Source of the DNA: Deltaproteobacteria bacterium RBG_16_54_11
GTDB taxonomy: Bacteria > Desulfobacterota > B13-G15 > RBG-16-54-18
DNA length: 23,248 bases
NCBI GenBank assembly: GCA_001797905.1
Contig: MGQS01000001.1
Span: forward strand, 1 to 23,248
Direction of reading: 5' to 3'
Made by a program: the position numbers and the translations under genes. This document shows positions 6,533-13,715 of the stretch, in pieces. The first letter of the stretch is position 1. The number at the start of each line of letters is the position of its first letter. The notes beneath the pieces are model-generated. The model was not told the DNA's origin. It worked only from the letters and a program-made list of their open reading frames with translations, and ran no database searches.

Positions 6533-7648
6533 ATGGCAGCAAAAGTGGCACGCAAGGTACTGGTAGTTGACGACGAAGAGACCTTGACGTGGAGCATGAC
6601 TAAAACCCTTGCTAAAGATACGGGGCAGTATGAGATTATCATTGCCAACACGGGGACAGATGCCCTCAACATCTTAGAAAAAGGCCCCATCGACGTGGTA
6701 GTAACGGATATCAGGATGCCGGATATCAATGGTCTTGATCTGCTGTCGAGAATACGGGAAAAGTATCCATCAACCAAAGTGATCATTATGACCGCCTATG
6801 GATCACCGGAGGTGCACAAGGAAGCTACCAGGAGGGGCTCTTATTTTTATCTAGAGAAACCTTTTGAGATATCCGATGTCAGAACCCTTATCCTGAAAGC
6901 CCTGGAAGAGAAGAGAGGCGGCTTTGTAGGGCAAGTCGTTGATCTCCAACTCGTTGATATCATCCAGATGGCGTGCTTGGGCAGGTTTACCATGTCCCTT
7001 ACCATCACGAAAGGCGATGAAGGAGGCTTAATCTACTTTCAGAACGGCGAAATCGCTCACGCCGAGGTAGGCGATATAGAGGGGAAAGAAGCGCTGTATA
7101 CCATACTGGATTGGAACGAGGGGAGGTTCAACTCACAGATGGGGATAGTGCCGCCCAAAGAAACCATTGCGGATCGATGGGAACACCTTCTGCTGGAGGG
7201 GGTGAGAAGACAGGATGAAGCGGCGGCAGAAGAAAGAGATAGCACGGTCTTGTTGCATGAGGTTGAGCAAGCCTTTGAGGATCTGGACAAGGAAGCGGCA
7301 ATAAAAGAATCGCTGGAGAGATTGTTGAGAATATTAACTAACGTCGGGGGCTTTCAAAAAGGAAGCTGGATTGATACCAAAGGGAACGTGCTTACTATCG
7401 ATGATCAAACCTTTACTGAAAGTGAAACCTCGATTCCGTTGCTGATGTTTACCATGGCTTCGAGGTTGGACAAATATTTAGGAAACTCTCAACCATTGAG
7501 GGTGAACCTTAGGTACAAAAATAATCAAACAACCATCATGAGGTACAATCATCTTTTCCTCATGGTCGTTTTGCAGGCAAGGACCACCGCTGATGAGTTT
7601 TTTTCTGTAGCGCGAAATATCTTGGAAAGGAGATTGTCCAAGGTCTGA
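6533..7648 (+). CDS. Response regulator receiver-DUF4388-Roadblock fusion
   Basis: This 371-residue protein has three domains. Residues 7-125 are a CheY-type receiver with the acidic pair D13/D14, phosphoryl-accepting D59 (VVTDIRMPDINGLD), T87 (IIMTAYG) and K109 (EKPF), all intact. Residues about 130-200 are a PATAN/DUF4388 domain (GQVVDLQLVDIIQMA, GLIYFQNGEIAHAEVG, LDWNEGRFN). Residues about 255-365 fit a Roadblock/LC7 fold (GSWIDTKGNVL, LRVNLRYKNNQTTIMRY, LFLMVVLQA). There is no DNA-binding domain, so the output is protein contact. The ATG follows AGGAGA at 7 bases. The likely role is to couple phosphorylation to a small GTPase; the MglA-type GTPase is encoded 1.6 kb downstream. The cognate kinase may be the soluble kinase at 11171, but that is inference. 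Confidence 0.9.
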   Translation: MAAKVARKVLVVDDEETLTWSMTKTLAKDTGQYEIIIANTGTDALNILEKGPIDVVVTDIRMPDINGLDLLSRIREKYPSTKVIIMTAYGSPEVHKEATRRGSYFYLEKPFEISDVRTLILKALEEKRGGFVGQVVDLQLVDIIQMACLGRFTMSLTITKGDEGGLIYFQNGEIAHAEVGDIEGKEALYTILDWNEGRFNSQMGIVPPKETIADRWEHLLLEGVRRQDEAAAEERDSTVLLHEVEQAFEDLDKEAAIKESLERLLRILTNVGGFQKGSWIDTKGNVLTIDDQTFTESETSIPLLMFTMASRLDKYLGNSQPLRVNLRYKNNQTTIMRYNHLFLMVVLQARTTADEFFSVARNILERRLSKV

Positions 7649-7673
7649 ATTCCTCAAAAAAGGGGGCTGAGAG

Positions 7674-8696
7674 ATGATTTTGCCAAGAGGAGAGATGGTT
7701 CACGAAAACCTGAGAACCGCCTTTGTCGATCTCAACATCTTTCTCCAAACGTTAAAAGAGGACAATTTCACCGGCTATGTACAAGTATCCTTTTGGGATT
7801 ATGAGGGAATCCTTTTTTTGGAGGCCGGCGAGATCGTCAATGCGTTTGAGGAAGCGCAGGGCAGGAGAAGAGGGGGTGAAGAGGCGGTCGAGAACATTAT
7901 CCGCATGTCCAAGCAAAAGGATGGAAGGATAAATGTCTATAGGCTGGCCCCGGAGATGGTGACGATTTTAGCCAGCACATCCATGAAAGAAGCGACCTAT
8001 AAAGACTTATCTACGGAGTTTACCAGCTTGGATAAATTAATGGAGAAGTTGAACAAGGAGAACCATTCGGGGTACATCGACATCATGTTAAGCGACGGCA
8101 AAGGGGGGGGGATCATTGTTTTCCAGGAGGGAGAAGTCGTAGAAGCGGTGATGTCGGATGAGAAATCCGGCGGGGTATACGGCAAGGATATGTTGAATAA
8201 AATAATAGACGATGTTCAAGAGAGAGGTGCAACCTTCAATGTATATCGTGCCGGCCTGGAAAGTAGCGGATCAGAACGGACGGGCATTATGCAAGCCTCC
8301 GGCCTTCAAGGAGTTATAGAGGTTATGCAAGAGGTGATGGGGACCATAGAATCCTTGTTTGATGGATTGACCAAGCGCAAAGGATCGTTTCGTGATAATT
8401 TCAATAGGGCCCAGGTGGAAAAATCGGATGACTATCCTTTTCTTGATCCCTTTGCAGCCGAATTTGAATATAGAGATGGAGAGATAAAATTTAGCGGCAA
8501 GATCACGGCGGAAGTATTTGTCCGGGGCATGAGAGATTGCATTCAAGTAACCCTGGACAATATCCCCGTAGAGATGGCGAAGGACGAATTGTATAGGAAA
8601 ATAAGATCCGCCCTTCAACCCACCGTCACGAAGTTTGGTGAAAAGATAGATGACCTTGGTTTAAAATCATCCATGTCCGAGTTTTTGAGTTCCTAG
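7674..8696 (+). CDS. Tandem DUF4388 (PATAN)-like protein
   Basis: This 340-residue protein carries two related domains. Residues about 16-91 (FVDLNIFLQTLKEDNFTGYV, ILFLEAGEIVNAFEE, RINVYRL) and about 116-193 (FTSLDKLMEKLNKENHSGYI, IIVFQEGEVVEAV, TFNVYRA) align well, each ending in NVYR. Both resemble a PATAN domain. The C-terminal part (about 208-335) is helical with a short strand pair and is not recognised. No signal or membrane segment is present. It lies 25 bases after the receiver-PATAN-Roadblock gene. The start used has AGGGGG at 7 bases; an ATG at 7695 behind AAGAGG is nearly as good and would remove seven residues. Probable adaptor; partner unknown. Confidence 0.8.
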   Translation: MILPRGEMVHENLRTAFVDLNIFLQTLKEDNFTGYVQVSFWDYEGILFLEAGEIVNAFEEAQGRRRGGEEAVENIIRMSKQKDGRINVYRLAPEMVTILASTSMKEATYKDLSTEFTSLDKLMEKLNKENHSGYIDIMLSDGKGGGIIVFQEGEVVEAVMSDEKSGGVYGKDMLNKIIDDVQERGATFNVYRAGLESSGSERTGIMQASGLQGVIEVMQEVMGTIESLFDGLTKRKGSFRDNFNRAQVEKSDDYPFLDPFAAEFEYRDGEIKFSGKITAEVFVRGMRDCIQVTLDNIPVEMAKDELYRKIRSALQPTVTKFGEKIDDLGLKSSMSEFLSS

Positions 8697-8701
8697 TTTT
8701 C

Positions 8702-8719
8702 AGCCACTGGCTTATTTTT
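8702..8719 (+). terminator. Weak intrinsic terminator-like hairpin
   Basis: AGCCA and TGGCT, one base apart, are followed by TATTTTT, directly after the stop of the tandem-DUF4388 gene. The stem is short, so termination would be partial at best. Confidence 0.3.
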
Positions 8720-8731
8720 GAACATTCTCAC

Positions 8732-8760
8732 TTTACATAGGGTCCGTAACATGCTATAAG
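8732..8760 (+). promoter_or_regulatory. Sigma-70 promoter with extended -10 for the mglBA operon
   Basis: TTTACA (8732-8737) and TATAAG (8755-8760) are separated by 17 bases, each matching five of six consensus positions. TGC directly before the -10 gives an extended -10. Transcription would start near 8767, about 56 bases before the mglB ATG. The mglB-mglA-cheW-like-kinase-regulator run could use this promoter independently of the upstream PATAN genes. Confidence 0.65.
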
Positions 8761-8822
8761 TATTGGAGAAGTAGATGGACTGAAATGAGACATCTCAATA
8801 GATCGAACAGATAGGGGCAGCG

Positions 8823-9236
8823 ATGAACATTATCCTTTCCGATCAAGATATTGGGCGGATTGAGCGCTCTCTGGACAAGATGTTAAGCAGTTCAGGGGCC
8901 CATTGTGCCTTGCTCATCGATAGATCAGGGCAACTCATATCTTCCAGCGGTGATCCTTCAACCTTGGATGTTATTGCCCTCTCCGCACTTACCGCAGCCA
9001 ATTTCGGCGCCACCTCGGAGATAGCGAGACTCTTGGGAGAAGATGAATTTGCCCTCCTCTTCCATAAGGGAAAAAACGAAAACGTCCATTTTTCCAAGAT
9101 CGGCACTGAATTCATTATGGTGACCTTATTTGACGATCGAACCACCTTGGGACTCGTAAGGTTGAGGACAGAAAAAGTGGTGCATGAATTGCGTGAAATT
9201 TTTACGGAAATCATGGAGAGAAATAAGGGAGAGTAG
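8823..9236 (+). CDS. mglB: MglB-like Roadblock/LC7 protein, partner of MglA
   Basis: This 137-residue Roadblock protein follows the MglB pattern closely: CALLIDRSGQLISSSG (about 28-43), LSALTAANFGATSEIARLLGE (about 53-73), FHKGKNENVHFSKIG (about 80-94) and LFDDRTTLGLVRLR (about 101-114). In Myxococcus and Thermus, an MglB dimer stimulates GTP hydrolysis by MglA and so keeps active MglA at one pole. The gene stands directly before mglA with an 11-base gap, as in other mglBA operons. It ends soon after the last helix, without the C-terminal extension known in the Myxococcus protein. It is cytoplasmic. The ATG has a weak ribosome site (AGGGGC). Confidence 0.92.
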   Translation: MNIILSDQDIGRIERSLDKMLSSSGAHCALLIDRSGQLISSSGDPSTLDVIALSALTAANFGATSEIARLLGEDEFALLFHKGKNENVHFSKIGTEFIMVTLFDDRTTLGLVRLRTEKVVHELREIFTEIMERNKGE

Positions 9237-9247
9237 CTCGTAATCCT

Positions 9248-9868
9248 ATGGCCTTCATAAATTTTAGTTCGGGAGAAATCCAATGCAAGATCATCTATTA
9301 CGGCCCTGGTCTGGGAGGGAAGACCACAAATTTGCGCTATATCTATGACAGCACCAACGATCATATCAGAGGGCAGTTGGTATCTATCGATACCAAGGGA
9401 GATAGAACGCTTTTTTTTGATTTCTTATCGCTTGATTTAGGGAAAATAAGGGATTACAAGATCAGGGTACAACTTTACACAGTACCCGGACAGGTGCACT
9501 ATGATGCTACGCGAAAACTGGTTTTGAGGGGAGCCGATGGTATTGTTTTTGTAGCTGATTCTATGCGCGTGCAGAGGGAAAAGAACATAGAGAGCTTGGA
9601 GAACATGGCCATTAATCTCAAGGAGAAGGGAATTGATGCTACCAAGATCCCTTTGGTGCTGCAGTATAACAAGAGGGACTTGGAGGGAAGTAATATACCC
9701 ATATTAACGATCGAAGAGATAGAACGAGACCTGAACGCTCATTTCAAGGCGCCCTTCTTCACTGCCAGCGCACTCAAAGGGGATGGGGTCTTCGAGACCC
9801 TGCGGGAGATAAGCAAATTGACGGTGAGGGATGTAAGTAGAAAAGTCTTGTCAAAAGGACAAACGTAA
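9248..9868 (+). CDS. mglA: MglA-type small Ras-like GTPase
   Basis: This 206-residue protein shows the full MglA signature. The P-loop is GPGLGGKTT (19-27), followed by DTKGDRT with R53 and T54, the unusual switch II TVPGQ with T78 and Q82, NKRD (141-144) and SAL (174-176). In this family R53 and Q82 are needed for GTP hydrolysis, and threonine replaces the canonical Ras aspartate at position 78. MglA sets cell polarity and where T4P are active. The ATG lies 11 bases after mglB without its own good ribosome site, suggesting translational coupling. Its TAA overlaps by one base the ATG of the CheW-domain gene. The C-terminus is slightly longer than in Myxococcus. It is cytoplasmic, probably pole-localised. 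Confidence 0.95.
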   Translation: MAFINFSSGEIQCKIIYYGPGLGGKTTNLRYIYDSTNDHIRGQLVSIDTKGDRTLFFDFLSLDLGKIRDYKIRVQLYTVPGQVHYDATRKLVLRGADGIVFVADSMRVQREKNIESLENMAINLKEKGIDATKIPLVLQYNKRDLEGSNIPILTIEEIERDLNAHFKAPFFTASALKGDGVFETLREISKLTVRDVSRKVLSKGQT

Positions 9869-11154
9869 TGAACAGAAAAGACGGCGGGGGGGATCTATCG
9901 GATCTCGAAAAGGAGATCGATTCAGCCGTAGACACCCTCCTTGTGAATGAAAAAGATCGGACAAATCCCATCCCCCAGCCAAAAACAACCCTTTCTCCTA
10001 TCCAAGAACCTCATATAACAGCTAAACCTTCTCCCCCCCCTCCCTCGGCTTCTCAGACACAAACGATAAGAACAACTTCCCGAGAGCTTAAGGAAAAACT
10101 CGAGGAAGTAGAAGCCCAATTATTGACCTTGGAATGGGATATCAGTTCCAAACATATAAACAACGCAATAACCCATCTTCAAGACTTGAGAAGACTTTCT
10201 TATGTCGGTGAGGAACTTGAAAAGGTCATCATTTTGATCCAAAAGGTATTACATCAACTTATCATGGATGAAAGCAAACTTACCCCTTCTGCCTTAAAGT
10301 TCTTGCAGAAGTCTTGGAAGGCCGTCAAAGGGATGACCGATGAACGATTCTCTTTAGAGATCGACAAAGCGGCCGTGGTTCGGGAGTTAATAGCGGAGTT
10401 TCAGAAACTGAGGATAGAAGGGGCGCCAAAGGAGGGGGCGGAAGGGATAGAAGCGCAACGACCTCCTGCGGAACGTATTGCACTGTTTGAGGAAAGGGTA
10501 ACGCAGAAACCTTCTGTCGAGACGAAAATCCCTTTTGCGGAGCTCGACAAATTTATGAATAAGATAGAAAACTTGATACGGATTGTTAATGAAGAAAGGA
10601 ACAAATGGGAGAGCATACATCAAGAAATAAGCGATTTTAGGGCCGAGATGCAGAAAACACTGAGTTCCCTTCCGAGGGGATCACAAAAGGAGAAGATAGC
10701 AGGGCTTGACGAGCGCTTGGAAAGGGGGGCGTATCGCCCCTCGGATCTTGAATTACAACAAGCCGTGAGGAGACCTGCCCTGGCAGTTTCTCTTGTCAAT
10801 ATCTCAGGTATCATTTTCGGCGTTCCTGAAAAACAGATAATAAGGAGTTTCCCGATAAAAAGATGGGTATCAGAATTTTTCAGTGAAAGGGGCAAGGTCA
10901 AATTAAAAAATAGAGAGATCCCTCTTTTTAACATTGTGCAGGTGTTTAAACTGAAGCCCTCGACAGAAGAAAATCCCCAGGTGCTCCTCTTGAGAGGAAG
11001 GGAAGACCACCCCGCTGCAATTATCATAGACCAAGCCGTCTCCCGGGAGGAAATCGAATATCAGCCCAGTGAGGGAAGACCCTATATTTTGGGGCAAGGA
11101 ATATCGAAGAGCGGCAAAGTATGGATACTCGATGCCGAGCAGATATCTCCTTAA
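9868..11154 (+). CDS. Orphan CheW-domain protein with long helical N-terminus
   Basis: This 428-residue protein has a CheW-like domain at residues about 303-427: LAVSLVNISGIIFGVPEKQI, VKLKNREIPLFNIVQVFKL, LLLRGREDHPAAIIIDQAV and a closing GKVWILDAEQI. CheW domains couple chemoreceptors to CheA kinases. Residues 1-65 hold an acidic helix and a proline-rich linker. Residues 70-180 and 222-270 are helical or coiled-coil and not assigned. There is no CheA, receptor or other Che gene in the window and no HATPase or HPt motif in this protein, so it is not a CheA. Its ATG overlaps the mglA stop by one base (AAAGGA ribosome site). Given that position, it may be an adaptor linking MglA to a receptor array or pilus; that is inference. 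Confidence 0.8.
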   Translation: MNRKDGGGDLSDLEKEIDSAVDTLLVNEKDRTNPIPQPKTTLSPIQEPHITAKPSPPPPSASQTQTIRTTSRELKEKLEEVEAQLLTLEWDISSKHINNAITHLQDLRRLSYVGEELEKVIILIQKVLHQLIMDESKLTPSALKFLQKSWKAVKGMTDERFSLEIDKAAVVRELIAEFQKLRIEGAPKEGAEGIEAQRPPAERIALFEERVTQKPSVETKIPFAELDKFMNKIENLIRIVNEERNKWESIHQEISDFRAEMQKTLSSLPRGSQKEKIAGLDERLERGAYRPSDLELQQAVRRPALAVSLVNISGIIFGVPEKQIIRSFPIKRWVSEFFSERGKVKLKNREIPLFNIVQVFKLKPSTEENPQVLLLRGREDHPAAIIIDQAVSREEIEYQPSEGRPYILGQGISKSGKVWILDAEQISP

Positions 11155-11170
11155 CAAGGACGCTCAGAGC

Positions 11171-12241
11171 TTGGTGATGAAAGACTATGAAGAAACCGTT
11201 AGAGGGGAGGGCCCTAACCCCGTAGTAAGAGAGATCTTAGATGGGATTGAGATAGGGGTGGTCCTGCTCAACAGAGAGGGGAAGATTATCTTCGCTAACA
11301 AGGCATCGGAAGAAATCCTGGAGCACAAGAGAGATCTTCTCGTAGGCAAACGTCTCCTCAGCCTCTTTCCCCAAGGAGCTAAGGAGATTGGCGTACGAAA
11401 AGGCGATGGAAAAATATTTTTCCATAAAAAAAGAGAAGGCGCTCCTTTCAAGCTATTAATTGTCCCCTATCATGACGCTCAGGGAAGAGAGAGGGGGAGG
11501 GTGGCAAATTTGCAGGATATGACACAGGTCTACAAGATGCAGGAGGAGATACTCAGGATTGATCGATTGGCATATCTCGGAGAGTTCTCCTCAACCTTGG
11601 CCCACGAGATAAGGAATCCTCTGGCTGGAATCAAAACGACGGCTCAAGCTTTAAGCGAGGAGTTGGGAGAGAATGACTCGAGGAGGGAATATATTGATAG
11701 AATCATAAAAGAGATCGACAGGCTCAACGACCTGCTGCGCACCTTTTTTTCCTTTGCAAAGCCCCGCCGCCTTGACCTCATCCCCTGTCACCTTAAGGAT
11801 GTCATCAGAGAGGTAAAGGGACTTCTGGCCAAGGAAGCGGAGAAGATGAAGGTCACCATTAAAGAGGTGTATGACGGCGATCTGCCTCTTGTTCCCTTGG
11901 ATGCCAATCAGATGCAACAGGTATTCATGAACCTCTTTCTCAATGCCCTCGAGGCCATGCCGGTTGGGGGAATATTGACGGTGGAGGTGGGCAGAATGGA
12001 TTCACAGAAGGGATGGATACAGGTCAAGGTAAAGGACACCGGCAAGGGAATTGTATCCGAACACCTCACTAAAATATTTGATCCATTTTTCACTACTAAA
12101 AGCAAGGGATTAGGGTTAGGTCTCGCGATAACTCACAAAATAATGGAAGGTCATGGAGGAACAATTGGGGTGGAAAGCGCTTCAGAAAAGGGCTCAACCT
12201 TCATTCTCCGCCTTCCTGTAGCAGCTGACAGTGGAAATTAG
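11171..12241 (+). CDS. Soluble PAS-domain sensor histidine kinase
   Basis: This is a NtrB/PilS-like kinase without membrane segments. Numbered from the ATG at 11177, it has a PAS domain (about 17-115, EIGVVLLNREGKIIFANKAS), a dimerisation/phosphoacceptor domain with H143 in HEIRNP, and a catalytic ATPase domain with N252/N256 (N box), D287 and G289 (DTGKG) and GLGLGL (311-316). The start is uncertain. AAGGA at 11156-11160 best fits a TTG at 11171; GTG 11174 and ATG 11177 are alternatives. A longer frame from 11069 or 11132 would run into the CheW-domain gene and lacks a ribosome site. The 3' end overlaps the NtrC-type regulator by 11 bases, so the pair is coupled. The signal is probably cytoplasmic. 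Confidence 0.92.
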   Translation: MVMKDYEETVRGEGPNPVVREILDGIEIGVVLLNREGKIIFANKASEEILEHKRDLLVGKRLLSLFPQGAKEIGVRKGDGKIFFHKKREGAPFKLLIVPYHDAQGRERGRVANLQDMTQVYKMQEEILRIDRLAYLGEFSSTLAHEIRNPLAGIKTTAQALSEELGENDSRREYIDRIIKEIDRLNDLLRTFFSFAKPRRLDLIPCHLKDVIREVKGLLAKEAEKMKVTIKEVYDGDLPLVPLDANQMQQVFMNLFLNALEAMPVGGILTVEVGRMDSQKGWIQVKVKDTGKGIVSEHLTKIFDPFFTTKSKGLGLGLAITHKIMEGHGGTIGVESASEKGSTFILRLPVAADSGN

Positions 12242-13613
12242 GCCCAATATACTTATTGTTGACGATGACAAGGTGATGTGCAACACCCTCGCAGATGTCT
12301 TGAAAAAGATGTCCTATGAAGTGACCACAGTCCAGACGGGTGAGGATGCCCTGAATCCGCTGCGGGAAGGGATCTTCGATCTCATCTTGCTGGATATGAT
12401 ACTCCCAGACATGAATGGGCTGGATGTTTTAAAAAAGATTAGAGAAATTGACAGTGACTCCTTTGTCATTATGATGACGGCCTATGCCGATGTGCAAACT
12501 GCGGTAACTGCGATAAAGGCAGGGGCATATGATTATATCAATAAACCATTTGAGATCGATGAATTGAGGTTGACGATTAAGAAAGCGCTGGAGACCAAAG
12601 AACTCAAAGGTGAGGTCCTCAGACTGCGCTCTAAACACAAGGACGAAAAAGAGGATGGAGAGATCCGCGGCATTAGCCCTCAGATGGATGTCGTGAGGGA
12701 ACTCATCTCCTTGGTCGGCAAGACCCCTCGAACCCCGGTCTTGGTTCAGGGGGAGAGTGGCACGGGAAAAGAATTGGTTGCCAATGCTATTCACTACCAA
12801 AGTCGAAGACAACAGAGGCCTCTTATTAAGATAAATTGCAGCGCTATTCCCGATGCGCTGTTGGAATCGGAACTCTTCGGACATGAAAAAGGCGCTTTTA
12901 CGGATGCAAAAGAGAGCAGACCGGGGCTGATAGAGTTGGCCAACGGGGGGACAGTATTCTTGGATGAAATTTCGGAGATGAAACCTATTCTCCAGCCGAA
13001 ATTGTTGAGATTTTTGGAGACGTACACCCTCAGACGGGTAGGGGGAAAAAGAGATATTAAAGTCGATGTAAGAGTAATTGCATCCACGAATAGAGATCTC
13101 GCTCAAGTAGTGGAGAAGGGAGAATTTCGCAAGGATCTCTATTATCGCATCAAGGTAATGGTGATAGAGTTGCCCCCGTTGAGCGATAGGAAAGAGGATA
13201 TCCCTATCCTTACCGACTGTTTTATCGAAAAATCGGGTAAGGAGATGGGAAAAGAGATAAAAGGGGTGAACCCTCAGGCACTCGATCTCTTGTTGGCCTA
13301 TTCCTGGCCGGGAAATGTTCGAGAGTTGAAAAATGTCATGGAAAGGGCAACGATCTTAGCCAAAGGAGACTTCATTGTTCCCGAAGATCTCCCCTTAGAA
13401 CTGAGGAAGGATATAAGGGGTCTGGGTATTGCTGCTTCGGATGAGAAATGGACGGGCAAGGATGGTCTCCTCCCTTTGGCCGAAGTCGAACGCAACTATA
13501 TCTTGAAGGTGCTCCAGGAAAAGGGGGGCAACAAGTCGAAAACAGCCAGGATTCTCGGTGTCTCCCGTTCAACCTTAAGGGAGAAGCTAAATCGATACAG
13601 GATAAATTCATAA
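12231..13613 (+). CDS. NtrC-family sigma-54-dependent response regulator
   Basis: This 460-residue protein has a receiver (5-120; D11-D13, phosphoryl-accepting D55, T83, K105), an AAA+ domain (about 145-370) and a Fis-type helix-turn-helix (about 425-458). The AAA+ domain shows Walker A GESGTGKE (174-181) and Walker B GGTVFLDE (239-246). The sigma-54 contact loop reads GAFTDA (221-226) where GAFTGA is usual. Such proteins activate sigma-54 promoters after phosphorylation, here presumably by the kinase encoded just upstream. The start is a GTG inside the kinase gene, without a clear ribosome site, implying coupled translation. Because it lies before pilM it could be a PilR-like pilus regulator, though no sigma-54 site was found before pilM. 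Targets are unknown. Confidence 0.93.
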   Translation: MEIRPNILIVDDDKVMCNTLADVLKKMSYEVTTVQTGEDALNPLREGIFDLILLDMILPDMNGLDVLKKIREIDSDSFVIMMTAYADVQTAVTAIKAGAYDYINKPFEIDELRLTIKKALETKELKGEVLRLRSKHKDEKEDGEIRGISPQMDVVRELISLVGKTPRTPVLVQGESGTGKELVANAIHYQSRRQQRPLIKINCSAIPDALLESELFGHEKGAFTDAKESRPGLIELANGGTVFLDEISEMKPILQPKLLRFLETYTLRRVGGKRDIKVDVRVIASTNRDLAQVVEKGEFRKDLYYRIKVMVIELPPLSDRKEDIPILTDCFIEKSGKEMGKEIKGVNPQALDLLLAYSWPGNVRELKNVMERATILAKGDFIVPEDLPLELRKDIRGLGIAASDEKWTGKDGLLPLAEVERNYILKVLQEKGGNKSKTARILGVSRSTLREKLNRYRINS

Positions 13614-13659
13614 AAACACAAAATTTTTTGAAAAAACGTCAAGAAAATATATCATATAC

Positions 13660-13688
13660 TTGACATTGAGAAAAAAGTTTGATATTTT
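13660..13688 (+). promoter_or_regulatory. Sigma-70 promoter for pilMNOPQ
   Basis: A perfect TTGACA (13660-13665) is followed after 17 bases by TATTTT (13683-13688) in an A/T-rich stretch. Transcription would start near 13695, leaving about 20 bases of leader that include the GGTGA ribosome site of pilM. No terminator separates it from the upstream regulator gene, so read-through is also possible. Confidence 0.65.
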
Positions 13689-13715
13689 AGACTAAAAAGT
13701 TTTGGTGATATAGCA

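Noticed and set aside
11069..11170. Upstream extension of the histidine kinase
   Set aside because: It would overlap the CheW-domain gene by up to 86 bases, has no ribosome site, and the extra residues do not resemble the start of a PAS kinase.
12429..13106. 225-codon open frame opposite the NtrC-type regulator
   Set aside because: It lies wholly over the well-supported AAA+ and receiver coding sequence and has no recognisable domain.
13614..13715. Sigma-54 promoter ahead of pilM, expected from the adjacent NtrC-type regulator
   Set aside because: No GG-N10-GC pair in a suitable context was found; the sequence fits a sigma-70 promoter.
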